Assembly (NCBI GenBank): GCA_934796775.1
Contig: CAKVPH010000025.1
Location: forward strand, 1-24,637
Direction: 5' to 3'
DNA: 24,637 nt
Origin: an uncultured Clostridia bacterium
GTDB lineage: Bacteria; Bacillota; Clostridia; Christensenellales; Borkfalkiaceae
In this document: positions 7,313-16,033 of the stretch, in pieces
Position numbering within the stretch: position 1 is the first letter of the stretch
Layout of the letters: every line of letters begins with the position of its first letter
The notes under the pieces: generated by a model
What the model was told of the DNA's origin: nothing
Seen by the model: only the letters and a program-made list of their open reading frames with translations
The model's database searches: none
Position numbers and translations under genes: made by a program

Positions 7313-8173
7313 TTATTTTGCCACAAACAAGCCGCTTGCACCGCAAGGCAGAACTATGCCGTCCTCGGTTTTAAGCCCTACTTCGTAAGCTTCGGCTTCG
7401 CCTTTAAAATCTTTAAGCGCGAGCGTTAAAATGTTTTTAAGCACCTGCGGCTGTAATCCCGTGGTATAACTGTTTATTAAAAAGAACAGCGGGTTATCGG
7501 ATAAAACGCGAGAACAAAGCGTTACGAGCGGATAAAGCTCGCTTTCTATCTTCCACATTTCGCCGTTAGGACCTCTTCCGTAACTCGGGGGATCCATTAT
7601 TATGGCGTCGTACTTTTTGCCGCGTTTTATTTCGCGCTGAACGAACTTTTTGCAGTCGTCTATAATAAAGCGCACGGGTTTATCGCTTAGCCCCGACAAG
7701 CGCACGTTTTCGCCCGCACGCTCGACCATGCCTTTTGCCGCGTCCACATGGCAGACCGACGCGCCTGCATGCAGGCATGCAACGGTAGCTCCGCCGGTGT
7801 AAGCAAACAGATTAAGTACGCTTATAGGTCGATTAGCGGCAGTTATAAGCTGTTCCATTCTGTCCCAGTTTACAGCTTGTTCGGGAAAAAGCCCTGTGTG
7901 CTTAAAGCCCATAGGCTTTATTTTAAAGGTAAGATCTTTATAATTTATAGTCCACTCTTCGGGGAACTTTTTATAATACTCCCACTCGCCGCCGCCTTTA
8001 CTGCTTCGTATATACTTGGCGTTAAGCCCGGGGTATTTATCCATATCCGTTTCGGCCTGCCATATAACCTGCGGATCGGGGCGAAGAAGTATTACTTTGC
8101 CCCACCTTTCAAGTTTATAGCCGTCGCCTGTGGATATTACGGAATAATCCTTCCAACTATCGGCAGTTTTCAT
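7313..8173 (-). CDS. Class I SAM-dependent rRNA-type methyltransferase
   Basis: The 286-residue protein has a Rossmann methyltransferase core: motif I VLNLFAYTGG (119-128), acidic Asp134 (CHVDAAKGM) and the DPPSYGRG motif (184-191), which is typical of the RlmI/RlmK branch. FKHTGLFPEQ (90-99) just before the core is also typical of this group. RlmI proper has an N-terminal PUA domain that is missing; here about 100 other residues precede the core. Likely substrate is an rRNA base, but the position is unknown. It lies 15 bp after ileS, with AAGGGTG ten bases before ATG 8173, so it is co-transcribed with ileS and under the same T-box. Confidence 0.88.
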   Translation of the reverse strand: MKTADSWKDYSVISTGDGYKLERWGKVILLRPDPQVIWQAETDMDKYPGLNAKYIRSSKGGGEWEYYKKFPEEWTINYKDLTFKIKPMGFKHTGLFPEQAVNWDRMEQLITAANRPISVLNLFAYTGGATVACLHAGASVCHVDAAKGMVERAGENVRLSGLSDKPVRFIIDDCKKFVQREIKRGKKYDAIIMDPPSYGRGPNGEMWKIESELYPLVTLCSRVLSDNPLFFLINSYTTGLQPQVLKNILTLALKDFKGEAEAYEVGLKTEDGIVLPCGASGLFVAK

Positions 8174-8188
8174 ATAATTAAGTCACCC

Positions 8189-11100
8189 TTAAACAGATTT
8201 TTCGACTGAAAGAACTACGCTTTCGCCGCCTAAATCGAGTTCCTTTATATAGCCTGCAACTTCGGGATTTTCATTAACCACGCGCTCGGCAAGTACGGAA
8301 TCTTTGATATCGTTTTCAAATTTTTCAAATACTTCCAAAGCAATTCCGTTTGCGGTATAGCGTAAAACTATTCTGTCGGTAACTTCAAAGCCCGCTTCTT
8401 TACGCATTGTCTGCACTTTTGAAACGATTTCTCTCAGCATACCTTCGAGTTCGAGTTCTTTGGTGATATGAACGTCTAAAATTACGCTAAGCCCGTTATC
8501 GCTTGCAGAAACGTAACCTTCGGCACTTTCGGAGCTGATAAGCAGGTCGTCAAGAGCAAATTCGACTTGCTCGCCGTCGATATCGGTTTTATATACGTTG
8601 CCGGATTTTACGGTTGCAACTACTTCGTTTGCATTGCAATTTTCCAAAAAAGCACGAATTGCGCCGAGTTTTTTGCCGTATTTAGGACCTAAGGTTTTTA
8701 ATTGCGGCTTGATTTTATAACTTACGAATCTGCTTGCGTCGTGCAGAACTTCACATTCTTTTACGTTTAGTTCGTCGCGCGCGATCTCGTATAACCCTTC
8801 GGAAAGTTTTACGTTTTTATCCGTCGCGACGTACAGTTTTGCAAGCGGCTGTCTGTTTTTGATGTTAGAGGCGTTACGCGCGCTTCTGCCTAAAAGAACG
8901 ATGTTTAAAACGTCTTCCATGCCCTCTTCGAGTTCGCCGTCGATAAAGCTTTCATCCGCAACGGGATATTTATCGAGATGAACGGACAAAGGCGCATCCT
9001 TGAAAAACTGCGGATAGAGATTCTGATAAATGCTTTCTGCCATAAACGGCGTGTACGGCGCGAGCAGGCGCGACAAAGTTACAAGAACCGTCCATAAAGT
9101 CGTGTATGCGGCGGCTTTATCGTCGGTCATCTCACTGCCCCAGTAACGCTCTCTTCCGCGGCGGACGTACCAGTTTGAAAGCTCGTCTACAAAACTTTCT
9201 ATTTGTCTTGCGGTTTCAAAAATTTTATATTCTTCAAGCCCTTCGTTTACGGATTTTACGAGTGAGTTGAGTTTTGATAAAACCCACTTATCCATAAGCG
9301 ACAGTTTGCATTTTTTGATATCGTAAGCGGAAGGATCGTATTTATCTATCTCGGCATACAGCACGAAAAACGCGTAGGTGTTCCAGAGCGTACCCATAAA
9401 TTTACGCTGACCTTCGCTGACGGCTTCTTCGTAAAAGCGCGAAGGCAGCCACGGCGCGGACGCAGTATAGAAATACCATCTTACGGCGTCGGCTCCCTGT
9501 TTATCGAGTACCGTCCAGGGATCGACAACGTTGCCGAGATGCTTACTCATCTTTATACCGTTCTTATCGTTTACGTGACCTAAAACTATGCAGTTTTTAA
9601 AGGGCGCTTTGTCGAAAAGAAGAGTTGATATCGCTAAAAGCGTATAGAACCACCCTCTGGTCTGATCCACAGCTTCGCTTATAAAGTCTGCGGGGAAACG
9701 CTTTTCGAATAAATCCTTATTTTCAAACGGATAATGAAGCTGAGCAAACGGCATCGAACCCGAATCGAACCAACAGTCGATCACTTCCTTTACCCTGTGC
9801 ATAGTGCCGCCGCATTTTTCGCATTTGAAAGTTACTTTATCTATAAACGGACGGTGAAGTTCTACGTCTTCAACGCCTGATAACTCTTTTAATTCTTTGC
9901 GCGAGCCGACGGTGTGAACGTGTCCGCAATCGTCGCATACCCATACGGGAAGCGGCGTTCCCCAGTAACGCTCTCTTGAAAGCCCCCAGTCGATTACGTT
10001 TTCAAGGAAGTTGCCCATTCTGCCCGTTCCGATAGTTGCGGGCATCCAGTTTACCGACGCGTTTGATTTCAAAAGATGTTCTTTTACCGCAGTCGTCTTT
10101 ATAAACCAACTGTTTCTCGCATAGTAAATAAGCGGTGTGTTGCAACGCCAGCAATGCGGATAGCTGTGTTCGTACATAAGCTCTTTAAAGAGCTTGCCGT
10201 TTGCCTTTAAATCGGCAATAATGTTTTTATCCGCGTCTTTACAGAACATTCCCTTATAGTCGGTAACTTCGTCTACGAATTTTCCGTCGGAACCGACAAG
10301 CTGTAAAAACGGTAATTTATATATTCTGCCTACGTTGGCGTCATCTTCGCCGAAAGCAGGAGCAATGTGAACTATACCGCTGCCGTCGGTTAACGTAACG
10401 TAATCGGCATTAGTGATATAGTATGCCTTTTCTTTTAAACTGCCGACTGCATAGTCAAACATAGGCTCGTATTCGGCATATTCGTAGTCCTTACCCTTTT
10501 TTACGCTTACTACTTCGTATTCTTCAAACAAGGAAGGAATTAAAGCTTCTGCCAGAACGTATTTTACGCCGCCTGATACAATTTCGGCATAATTTTCGTT
10601 TGCGTTCATACACAAAGCTACGTTTGACGGGAGCGTCCAGGGCGTAGTAGTCCAGACAAGGTAATATTTATCCTCGCCTTTTGCTTTGAATTTTACGAAT
10701 ATGGACTTTTCCTTTACGTCTTTATACCCTTGCGCAACTTCGTGCGACGAAAGCGCGGTTCCGCAACGCGGGCAATAAGGCACTATTTTGTAGCCTTTGT
10801 ATAAAAGACCTTTCTCCCAGATTTTTTTGAGAGCCCACCACTCCGATTCGATATAATCGTTGTCGTAAGTGACGTACGGGTGTTCCATATCCACCCAGTA
10901 ACCTATGCGGTCGGACATTTTTTCCCATTCGCCTACGTACTTCCATACGCTCTCTTTGCACTGCTTGATAAACGGCTCGATTCCGTATTTTTCTATATCC
11001 TTTTTACCGTCAAGCCCGAGTTTTTTCTCGATTTCAAGTTCAACGGGCAAGCCATGGGTATCCCAGCCCGCTTTACGCGCGACGTGCATGCCTTTCATGG

Positions 11101-11317
11101 TCTTGTATCTCGGAATTATATCCTTCATTACGCGCGTTAAAACGTGACCGATATGCGGCTTTCCGTTTGCAGTGGGCGGCCCGTCATAAAAACAGAATTC
11201 CTGCCCGCCTTTTGTCTGTTCAAGGCTCTTTTTGAATATGTCGTTTTCCTTCCAGAACTCTAAAACTTCTTTTTCTCTGTCTAAAAAGTTAAGCGACGTA
11301 TCTACTTTTTTATACAT
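8189..11317 (-). CDS. ileS: Isoleucyl-tRNA synthetase, type 2 (eukaryote-like)
   Basis: IleRS charges tRNA-Ile. The 1042-residue protein has HIGH (55-58, in PHIGHVLTR) and KMSKH (589-593), the editing-domain stretch VWTTTPWTLPSN, and Cys pairs in YCPRCG, CDDCG and CEKCGG that may bind zinc. GWDTHGLPVELEIEKKLG, KMSKH rather than KMSKS, and no C-terminal zinc knuckle mark it as type 2, the branch found in eukaryotes and some bacteria. Type 2 enzymes as a group are poorly inhibited by mupirocin. ATG 11317 has AAGGAG at good spacing. It is preceded by a T-box leader and its own promoter, and two RNA-modification genes follow it. Confidence 0.97.
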   Translation of the reverse strand: MYKKVDTSLNFLDREKEVLEFWKENDIFKKSLEQTKGGQEFCFYDGPPTANGKPHIGHVLTRVMKDIIPRYKTMKGMHVARKAGWDTHGLPVELEIEKKLGLDGKKDIEKYGIEPFIKQCKESVWKYVGEWEKMSDRIGYWVDMEHPYVTYDNDYIESEWWALKKIWEKGLLYKGYKIVPYCPRCGTALSSHEVAQGYKDVKEKSIFVKFKAKGEDKYYLVWTTTPWTLPSNVALCMNANENYAEIVSGGVKYVLAEALIPSLFEEYEVVSVKKGKDYEYAEYEPMFDYAVGSLKEKAYYITNADYVTLTDGSGIVHIAPAFGEDDANVGRIYKLPFLQLVGSDGKFVDEVTDYKGMFCKDADKNIIADLKANGKLFKELMYEHSYPHCWRCNTPLIYYARNSWFIKTTAVKEHLLKSNASVNWMPATIGTGRMGNFLENVIDWGLSRERYWGTPLPVWVCDDCGHVHTVGSRKELKELSGVEDVELHRPFIDKVTFKCEKCGGTMHRVKEVIDCWFDSGSMPFAQLHYPFENKDLFEKRFPADFISEAVDQTRGWFYTLLAISTLLFDKAPFKNCIVLGHVNDKNGIKMSKHLGNVVDPWTVLDKQGADAVRWYFYTASAPWLPSRFYEEAVSEGQRKFMGTLWNTYAFFVLYAEIDKYDPSAYDIKKCKLSLMDKWVLSKLNSLVKSVNEGLEEYKIFETARQIESFVDELSNWYVRRGRERYWGSEMTDDKAAAYTTLWTVLVTLSRLLAPYTPFMAESIYQNLYPQFFKDAPLSVHLDKYPVADESFIDGELEEGMEDVLNIVLLGRSARNASNIKNRQPLAKLYVATDKNVKLSEGLYEIARDELNVKECEVLHDASRFVSYKIKPQLKTLGPKYGKKLGAIRAFLENCNANEVVATVKSGNVYKTDIDGEQVEFALDDLLISSESAEGYVSASDNGLSVILDVHITKELELEGMLREIVSKVQTMRKEAGFEVTDRIVLRYTANGIALEVFEKFENDIKDSVLAERVVNENPEVAGYIKELDLGGESVVLSVEKSV

Positions 11318-11395
11318 ATAGCTCTCCTTAACGCATTGTTATTGCTGTTTTACTAAAATTCTTTTAACTTTATCGTTAAAAATTTTCGGTTTAAT

Positions 11396-11690
11396 AAAAA
11401 AATAATCTTCGCCCCTTATAAAGAGACGGAGATTTCCGCGTTACCACTCTTTTTCGCAAGGCGTTTTATATTTTTTACGCCTGCGCACTCTTTTTGCTCG
11501 TTTTTAACGAAAACTGCGACTATTTCGCCCGCCTTTTTATGCTTTAACCCATAAATAAAGCCACGCCTTTATCGCACCGCGTTACGGAAGGATACCGCAT
11601 AAGGCTTTCGGGCGGGCTTACACCGTCCCCGCTTCGCTTTACGAAAGTTATCTTTGCGACTTGTTTCCGCTTAGCAAACGCCGTAAAATT
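11396..11690 (-). promoter_or_regulatory. T-box riboswitch of ileS (AUC specifier)
   Basis: The minus strand has the T-box sequence AGAGTGGTAACGCGG (11450-11436), followed by a terminator stem (11433-11405) and seven U (11402-11396). Upstream is a Stem I: GCGGAA...CGCA pairs with TGCG...TTCCG and leaves an internal loop whose 3' side holds AUC (11593-11591), an isoleucine codon. Distal-loop sequence GGTGTAAGCCC also fits. Uncharged tRNA-Ile should pair with AUC and stabilise the antiterminator, so ileS is read when isoleucine is short. A hairpin GTAAAATT-N10-AATTTTAC (11708-11683) precedes Stem I. The rest to 11317 is an AT-rich linker with the ribosome site. Confidence 0.9.
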
Positions 11691-11748
11691 TTGATTTTAT
11701 AATTTTACAATCGCTCGCGCGTATAATATATATATTTTATATGTAGAT

Positions 11749-11777
11749 ATTTTAACAAAAGGCAGAATAATTGTAAA
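11749..11777 (-). promoter_or_regulatory. Promoter of the ileS T-box leader
   Basis: Minus strand: TTTACA (11777-11772), 17-bp spacer, TAAAAT (11754-11749), start near 11742. A second -10-like TATTAT lies at 11728-11723 with a poor -35, so a later start is possible. Confidence 0.6.
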
Positions 11778-11821
11778 GCGTTTTTTTAATAGTTTGAAAT
11801 TTTTTTTGTTTGTGAGCTTTT

Positions 11822-11852
11822 TTGCTTGCAAATTAAAACAAAATGTTATAAA
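11822..11852 (+). promoter_or_regulatory. Promoter of SRP RNA
   Basis: Extended -10 TGTTATAAA (11844-11852) places the start at about 11859-11861, the RNA 5' end. The -35 is weak: TTGCTT at 11822 with a 19-bp spacer, or TTGCAA at 11826 with 15 bp. Confidence 0.6.
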
Positions 11853-11860
11853 ATAATTAA

Positions 11861-12126
11861 GCTGTGCCAGGTGGGGAGTTAGCGGTGCCCTGAACTTGCA
11901 ATCCGCTATAGCAAGACCGCAGGTCCGCCCCGGCGTTTTGTATGGATGGCAGACTTTAGCAAGGAATGTTGATCGCAAGGTCTCATGCAACGGACTGCCG
12001 TGAACCGTGTCAGGATAGGAATATAGCAGCACTAAGCGGATATGATTCGTGTGCCATGAGGTTGCTTTGCGGGAGTCACCTGTTAAAGCCCCGCATCGGT
12101 GCAATACGTCAAAGCGGACGCACAGT
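11861..12126 (+). ncRNA. ffs: Signal recognition particle RNA, long type with Alu domain
   Basis: This is the RNA core of the SRP, which with Ffh delivers nascent membrane and secreted proteins to the membrane. The 5' part (GTGGGGAGTTAGCGGTGCCC, 11870-11889) matches the Alu-domain start of the Bacillus scRNA. Domain IV is clear at about 12008-12029: GTCAGG-ATA-GGAA-TAT-AGCAGC, with the GGAA tetraloop closed by a paired ATA/TAT and the conserved asymmetric loop sequences. The first seven bases GCTGTGC pair with the last seven GCACAGT. The length of about 266 nt equals the Bacillus form. It is divergent from ileS. An open frame on the other strand (11697-12104) is only a shadow. Confidence 0.95.
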
Positions 12127-12139
12127 TTTTTGTATAATC

Positions 12140-12182
12140 AATCGGCGTTTCCCGTTTTTCGGGAAACGCCGATTTTTATTTG
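12140..12182 (+). terminator. Terminator of SRP RNA
   Basis: A perfect 15-bp stem (12140-12154 with 12060+100 to 12174), T5 loop, then TTTTTATTTGATTTTTATT. The right arm is 12160-12174. It lies 14 nt after the mature RNA end, so a short 3' trailer must be trimmed. The same hairpin faces the end of the 12227 lipoprotein gene but lacks a T-run on that strand. Confidence 0.9.
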
Positions 12183-12226
12183 ATTTTTATTAAATTGTAA
12201 ATAAAATTCGCAATTTACTTACAGAT

Positions 12227-12796
12227 TTATTTATCATTATTCATTGCAACTGCAACAAGGTCGTAAGACGCAATGTTGAACGCCGAATTAGGATTCATAT
12301 CCGCAACAAATGCGAGCTGCACGTATATGTCGCCTTTTTTGAGTGCTATAGCGGCTTTACCCATACTCTTTGATAAGCTGTAAAAGGTTTTATCAAAAGT
12401 ATTGTATGTTTCAAAACCGGCTTCCATAAGCATATCAACGTAAGCGTCCATATCTTCTATCGAAGAAAATATGCCGGAATTTGTGTGAAGCGTACCGTAC
12501 TCGTTTTCTTCAAAATAGCCTGCCGTAAAAGTGAAATTTTCTTCAGGCATGGTAAACGCAGCGTCAAATTCTGTTCCTGACCATTTGTCGGTAACCGTAC
12601 CGTCGCCTTTTACGGGTGACGTGAAGTTTTCAAAATTGTCCACTATGTTTGTAACGTCGCTTAAAGTTTTTGCTACTTTATCCAAAATATCATCAAGATC
12701 CCCCGATAAAGAGCCGAGCAATTCGCATGAAGCGGCGAACGTGAGTGCAACTATGGCACAAATAATTGCCAACAGTTTACAAAGTCTTTTTTCCAT
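12227..12796 (-). CDS. Small lipoprotein, unknown function
   Basis: This 189-residue protein starts with a basic/hydrophobic signal and a lipobox FAASC, so Cys24 should be lipidated and the protein held on the outer face of the membrane. The mature part is acidic, beginning with helix-like ELLGSLSGDLDDILDKV, then a mixed region with many aromatic residues. No domain was recognised. ATG 12796 follows GAGG by about nine bases. It lies 53 bp after gcvPB on the same strand without a terminator between, so it may be the last gene of the glycine operon; a functional link is not shown. It does not resemble the two lipoproteins at 20752-24365 beyond the signal. Confidence 0.75.
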   Translation of the reverse strand: MEKRLCKLLAIICAIVALTFAASCELLGSLSGDLDDILDKVAKTLSDVTNIVDNFENFTSPVKGDGTVTDKWSGTEFDAAFTMPEENFTFTAGYFEENEYGTLHTNSGIFSSIEDMDAYVDMLMEAGFETYNTFDKTFYSLSKSMGKAAIALKKGDIYVQLAFVADMNPNSAFNIASYDLVAVAMNNDK

Positions 12797-12849
12797 CTTT
12801 TTTTCCTCTTTTTTATTTATTTCGTCCTTTTTAAGGACTATTTTTTATC

Positions 12850-14274
12850 TTAATCTCTTAATTTAGGCGTACGGGCGGCTTTTACTTCGTCCGGACGGGT
12901 TATGTACGCCTTTTCGGGCGCGCGCTTAAGCGACGCAGGATCTGTATACGCTCTATCGATAATTTCCGATATGGTTATAGCTGCCTGCTCTAACGTTTCC
13001 TTGGTTTCGGTTTCGGTAGGCTCGAACATCAACGCTTCGGGAACTATGTTCGGAAAATACATTGTAGGCGGATGAATTCCGCAATCTATCATGCTTTTTG
13101 CTACGTCTAAAGCAGAAACGCCCGTTTCGTCATGCACTTTTTTCAATGACAAAACAAACTCGTGCATACATCTGCGATTCGGCTCGTCGTCGTACTTTTC
13201 AAGAAGTTTTTTCAAGTAATTCGCGTTTAAAACAGCCTTTTCGGACGCGTCGCGAAGTCCTTCTTTTCCGAGTACCAGAATATACGTATACGCTTTTACA
13301 AGCACGTTGAAATTGCCGTAAAAAGCCTTTACTTTACCTATGCTCTTTTCGGGTTCTAACAGAGAGTAAGTTCCGGATTTATCCTTAGTGACTACGGGAA
13401 GCGGTAAATATGCGGCAAGTTTTTCAACTACGCCCACAGGGCCGCTGCCAGGTCCGCCACCGCCGTGCGGCGTTGAAAACGTTTTGTGAAGGTTTAAATG
13501 TACTACGTCAAAACCCATATCGGCAGGACGAGCCACACCGTTTATTGCGTTCATATTCGCGCCGTCGTAATACAAAAGTCCGCCTGCGTTATGAACTATA
13601 TTCGATATCTCGATTATATTTTTTTCAAAAAGACCGAGCGTGTTGGGGTTTGTAAGCATTAAGCCTGCGACCGAACTATCGCAAGCGGCGCGCAACGCGT
13701 CTATATCCACAAGCCCTTCCTTATTTGACGGAATGTTTACAATTTCAAATCCGCAAAGCGTACTGCTTGCGGGATTCGTGCCGTGTGCGGAATCGGGAAC
13801 GAGTATCTTGGATCTGCCCATATCGCCGTTATCAAGGTGATATTTTCTTATAATCTTAAGTCCGGTATATTCGCCGTGTGCGCCCGCCGCGGGAGAAAGC
13901 GATACCGCCTGCATGCCCGTAAGCTCGCCTAAAGCGCGTTGCAGACGATACATAAGCTCTAAACTACCTTGAATATCACGTTTTTTCTGTAATGGGTGAA
14001 GCTCTCTGAACCCCTTTAAAGAAGCTGTAATTTCGTTGATCTTCGGGTTATATTTCATCGTGCATGAGCCGAGCGGATAAAATCCGTCGTCTACGCCGAA
14101 CGCTTGCTTTGAAAGCTCCATATAATGGCGGACAAGCGTAAGTTCGTCACATTCGGGAAGCTCGGTTTCTACTTCGGATAAATATTTTTTGTTAAAAGTA
14201 TATTCCGAAACCTCTAAGCTCGGTACCTGATAGGATTTTCTGCCTTTTTTGGAAAGTTCGAATACGGTTTTCAT
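12850..14274 (-). CDS. gcvPB: Glycine dehydrogenase (decarboxylating) subunit 2
   Basis: This is the PLP-binding half of the split P-protein, which decarboxylates glycine and passes aminomethyl to the lipoyl arm of GcvH. The 474-residue protein contains NLHKTFSTPHGGGGPGSG (261-278) with Lys264 as the PLP Schiff-base lysine, and DSAHGTNPAS (161-170) and YDGANMNAI nearby, all typical. The ATG overlaps the gcvPA stop codon by four bases (ATGA), with GGGGAGG just upstream; coupled translation fits a fixed 1:1 complex of the two subunits. Confidence 0.97.
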   Translation of the reverse strand: MKTVFELSKKGRKSYQVPSLEVSEYTFNKKYLSEVETELPECDELTLVRHYMELSKQAFGVDDGFYPLGSCTMKYNPKINEITASLKGFRELHPLQKKRDIQGSLELMYRLQRALGELTGMQAVSLSPAAGAHGEYTGLKIIRKYHLDNGDMGRSKILVPDSAHGTNPASSTLCGFEIVNIPSNKEGLVDIDALRAACDSSVAGLMLTNPNTLGLFEKNIIEISNIVHNAGGLLYYDGANMNAINGVARPADMGFDVVHLNLHKTFSTPHGGGGPGSGPVGVVEKLAAYLPLPVVTKDKSGTYSLLEPEKSIGKVKAFYGNFNVLVKAYTYILVLGKEGLRDASEKAVLNANYLKKLLEKYDDEPNRRCMHEFVLSLKKVHDETGVSALDVAKSMIDCGIHPPTMYFPNIVPEALMFEPTETETKETLEQAAITISEIIDRAYTDPASLKRAPEKAYITRPDEVKAARTPKLRD

Positions 14275-15584
14275 TTATTCACCTCCCCGCATATTTCGGC
14301 GCATCTGTCCATTTCGTCCTTAGTGTTAAGCTCGGTTACGCACCATAAAATTTCGTGCGTGCCGATCTTGTAGCCGCCGAGTATTCCGTTTTGCGCAAGA
14401 GTATTGAGCATATTTTCAGCCGTGCATTTTGAAAGTGTTACGAATTCGTTGAAAAATTCATCTCTGTATTTTACGCCCACGCCCGCTTTGGCAAGCGCAA
14501 ACTGGAAATAATGCGCGTTGGATACGCACGCTTTGGCAACTTCTTTAAGACCTTCTTTTCCCATAAACGAAAGGTACATTCCCGCAGTTAATGCGCAGTG
14601 CGCTTCGTTTGAGCATATGTTGGAAGAAGCTTTTTCTCTTCTTATATGCTGTTCTCGCGCCTGCAAAGTTAAAACGTATGCTTTTTTACCGTTTGAATCG
14701 GTGGTTTCGCCAACTATGCGACCGGGGAGCTTGCGTTCGTATTCCTTTTTGGTTGCCATAAAGCCAAGGTATGCGCCGCCGAAATTAAGCGGCATTCCGA
14801 GCGACTGTCCTTCTCCTACGACAACGTCCGCATCGTATTCGCAAGGCTTTTTTAAAAGTCCCAAACTTATGGGATACACGCTGACTATAAGCTTTGCGCC
14901 CGCAGATTTTACAAGGTGCGAAATGGTATTCATATCTTCAATCGTACCGTAAAAGTTAGGCTGCTCTACGTAAACTGCTAAAACGTCGTCGCTTAAAGCG
15001 GCGTTCAGTTCGTTTACCGGAAATGACGCGGCGGTTGCTTCTAAGGTGACAAGTTCTAAGCCCTTGCCCGCAAGATAAGTCGCTATTACCTTTTTAACCT
15101 GCGGTTTTATAAGGCTTGAAACGAGTATTTTATGCCGTTTTCCGTCGGCAAGCATAAGGCAGGCTTCGGCTGCGGCGGTTGCCCCGTCGTAGTGCGACGC
15201 GTTAGATACGTCCATTCCGGTAAGACGGCATATAAGCGACTGATATTCGTAAATGGACTGCAAAATTCCCTGCGACATTTCCGCCTGATACGGAGTGTAT
15301 GCAGTAACGAATTCGTTGCGCGCGGAAAGGTTTCTTACCGCAGCGGGTATGTAATGCTTATATGCGCCTGCGCCCATAAATACGCTGTCGAATACTCTGT
15401 TTTTGTTTGCTAAGTTATTAAGCGTGCGCTCTGCGTCCGCTTCGGACATTCCTTCTTTTAAAGCAATGTCCGGATATAAAATGCTCTTTGGCAGATCGGA
15501 ATAAAGGTCCGCAAGGCTCTTTACTTTTAAAGCCGCAAGCATTTCTTTTATGTCCGCCTGAGTGTGCGGTGTGTATTTTGCCAT
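14271..15584 (-). CDS. gcvPA: Glycine dehydrogenase (decarboxylating) subunit 1
   Basis: This is the N-terminal half of the split P-protein and pairs with GcvPB to form the active decarboxylase. The 437-residue length is normal for the split form. Typical features are YTPYQAEMSQGILQSIYEYQ near residue 100, SHYDGATAAAEA, and NFGGAYLGFMATKKEYERKLPGR with QAREQHIRREKASSNICSN towards the end. It follows gcvH by 24 bp, with AAGGGG seven bases before the ATG. Subunit 1 does not carry the PLP lysine. Confidence 0.97.
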   Translation of the reverse strand: MAKYTPHTQADIKEMLAALKVKSLADLYSDLPKSILYPDIALKEGMSEADAERTLNNLANKNRVFDSVFMGAGAYKHYIPAAVRNLSARNEFVTAYTPYQAEMSQGILQSIYEYQSLICRLTGMDVSNASHYDGATAAAEACLMLADGKRHKILVSSLIKPQVKKVIATYLAGKGLELVTLEATAASFPVNELNAALSDDVLAVYVEQPNFYGTIEDMNTISHLVKSAGAKLIVSVYPISLGLLKKPCEYDADVVVGEGQSLGMPLNFGGAYLGFMATKKEYERKLPGRIVGETTDSNGKKAYVLTLQAREQHIRREKASSNICSNEAHCALTAGMYLSFMGKEGLKEVAKACVSNAHYFQFALAKAGVGVKYRDEFFNEFVTLSKCTAENMLNTLAQNGILGGYKIGTHEILWCVTELNTKDEMDRCAEICGEVNK

Positions 15585-15608
15585 GTTTTAACCCCTTGCG
15601 TATAAAAA

Positions 15609-15971
15609 TTAAAGTGTTTTAAGATATTTGTCGTACGCCGCCTTATCCATAAGTTCAACGCTTTCGCCCGTTATTTCTATTTTAAAAAGCCAGCCTTCGT
15701 TTTCGGGGCCGCGGTTTAAAAGTGCGGGATCGTCTTCGAGCGCGGGATTGACATCTAAAATTTTACCCGTTACAGGCGAATTTACGGGAGCAACCGCTTT
15801 AACCGATTCAAGCTCGCATACGTTTTCGCCAAAAGATACTTCTTCGCCGACTTCCGGAAGCTCGGCGTATACTATATCCCCCATTTCTTTCTGAGCGTAG
15901 TCCGTTATGCCTACTATCGCAAAATTATCTCCGATTTCTATCCATTCGTGTGTTTCGGTATACTGTTTCAT
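15609..15971 (-). CDS. gcvH: Glycine cleavage system H protein
   Basis: GcvH is the lipoyl carrier that takes the aminomethyl group from the P-protein to GcvT. The 120-residue protein has HEW at 8-10, GITDYAQKEMGDIVYAELP (21-39) and the lipoylation motif ELESVKAVAP with Lys58. An AAGGAG site lies eight bases before the ATG. Its lipoate is probably attached by the LplA encoded two genes upstream. In some Firmicutes GcvH is also the lipoyl relay to other enzymes, which would matter here if LipL or LipM exist elsewhere. Confidence 0.97.
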   Translation of the reverse strand: MKQYTETHEWIEIGDNFAIVGITDYAQKEMGDIVYAELPEVGEEVSFGENVCELESVKAVAPVNSPVTGKILDVNPALEDDPALLNRGPENEGWLFKIEITGESVELMDKAAYDKYLKTL

Positions 15972-16033
15972 GTTGAGTTCTCCTTGTAAATTTACGTTTT
16001 TAATATAATTTATTTATAGATTTTTATGTTTAT

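Noticed and set aside
11697..12104. 135-residue minus-strand open frame
   Set aside because: It lies across the SRP RNA and the ileS leader; its protein is low in structure-like pattern and has no ribosome site.
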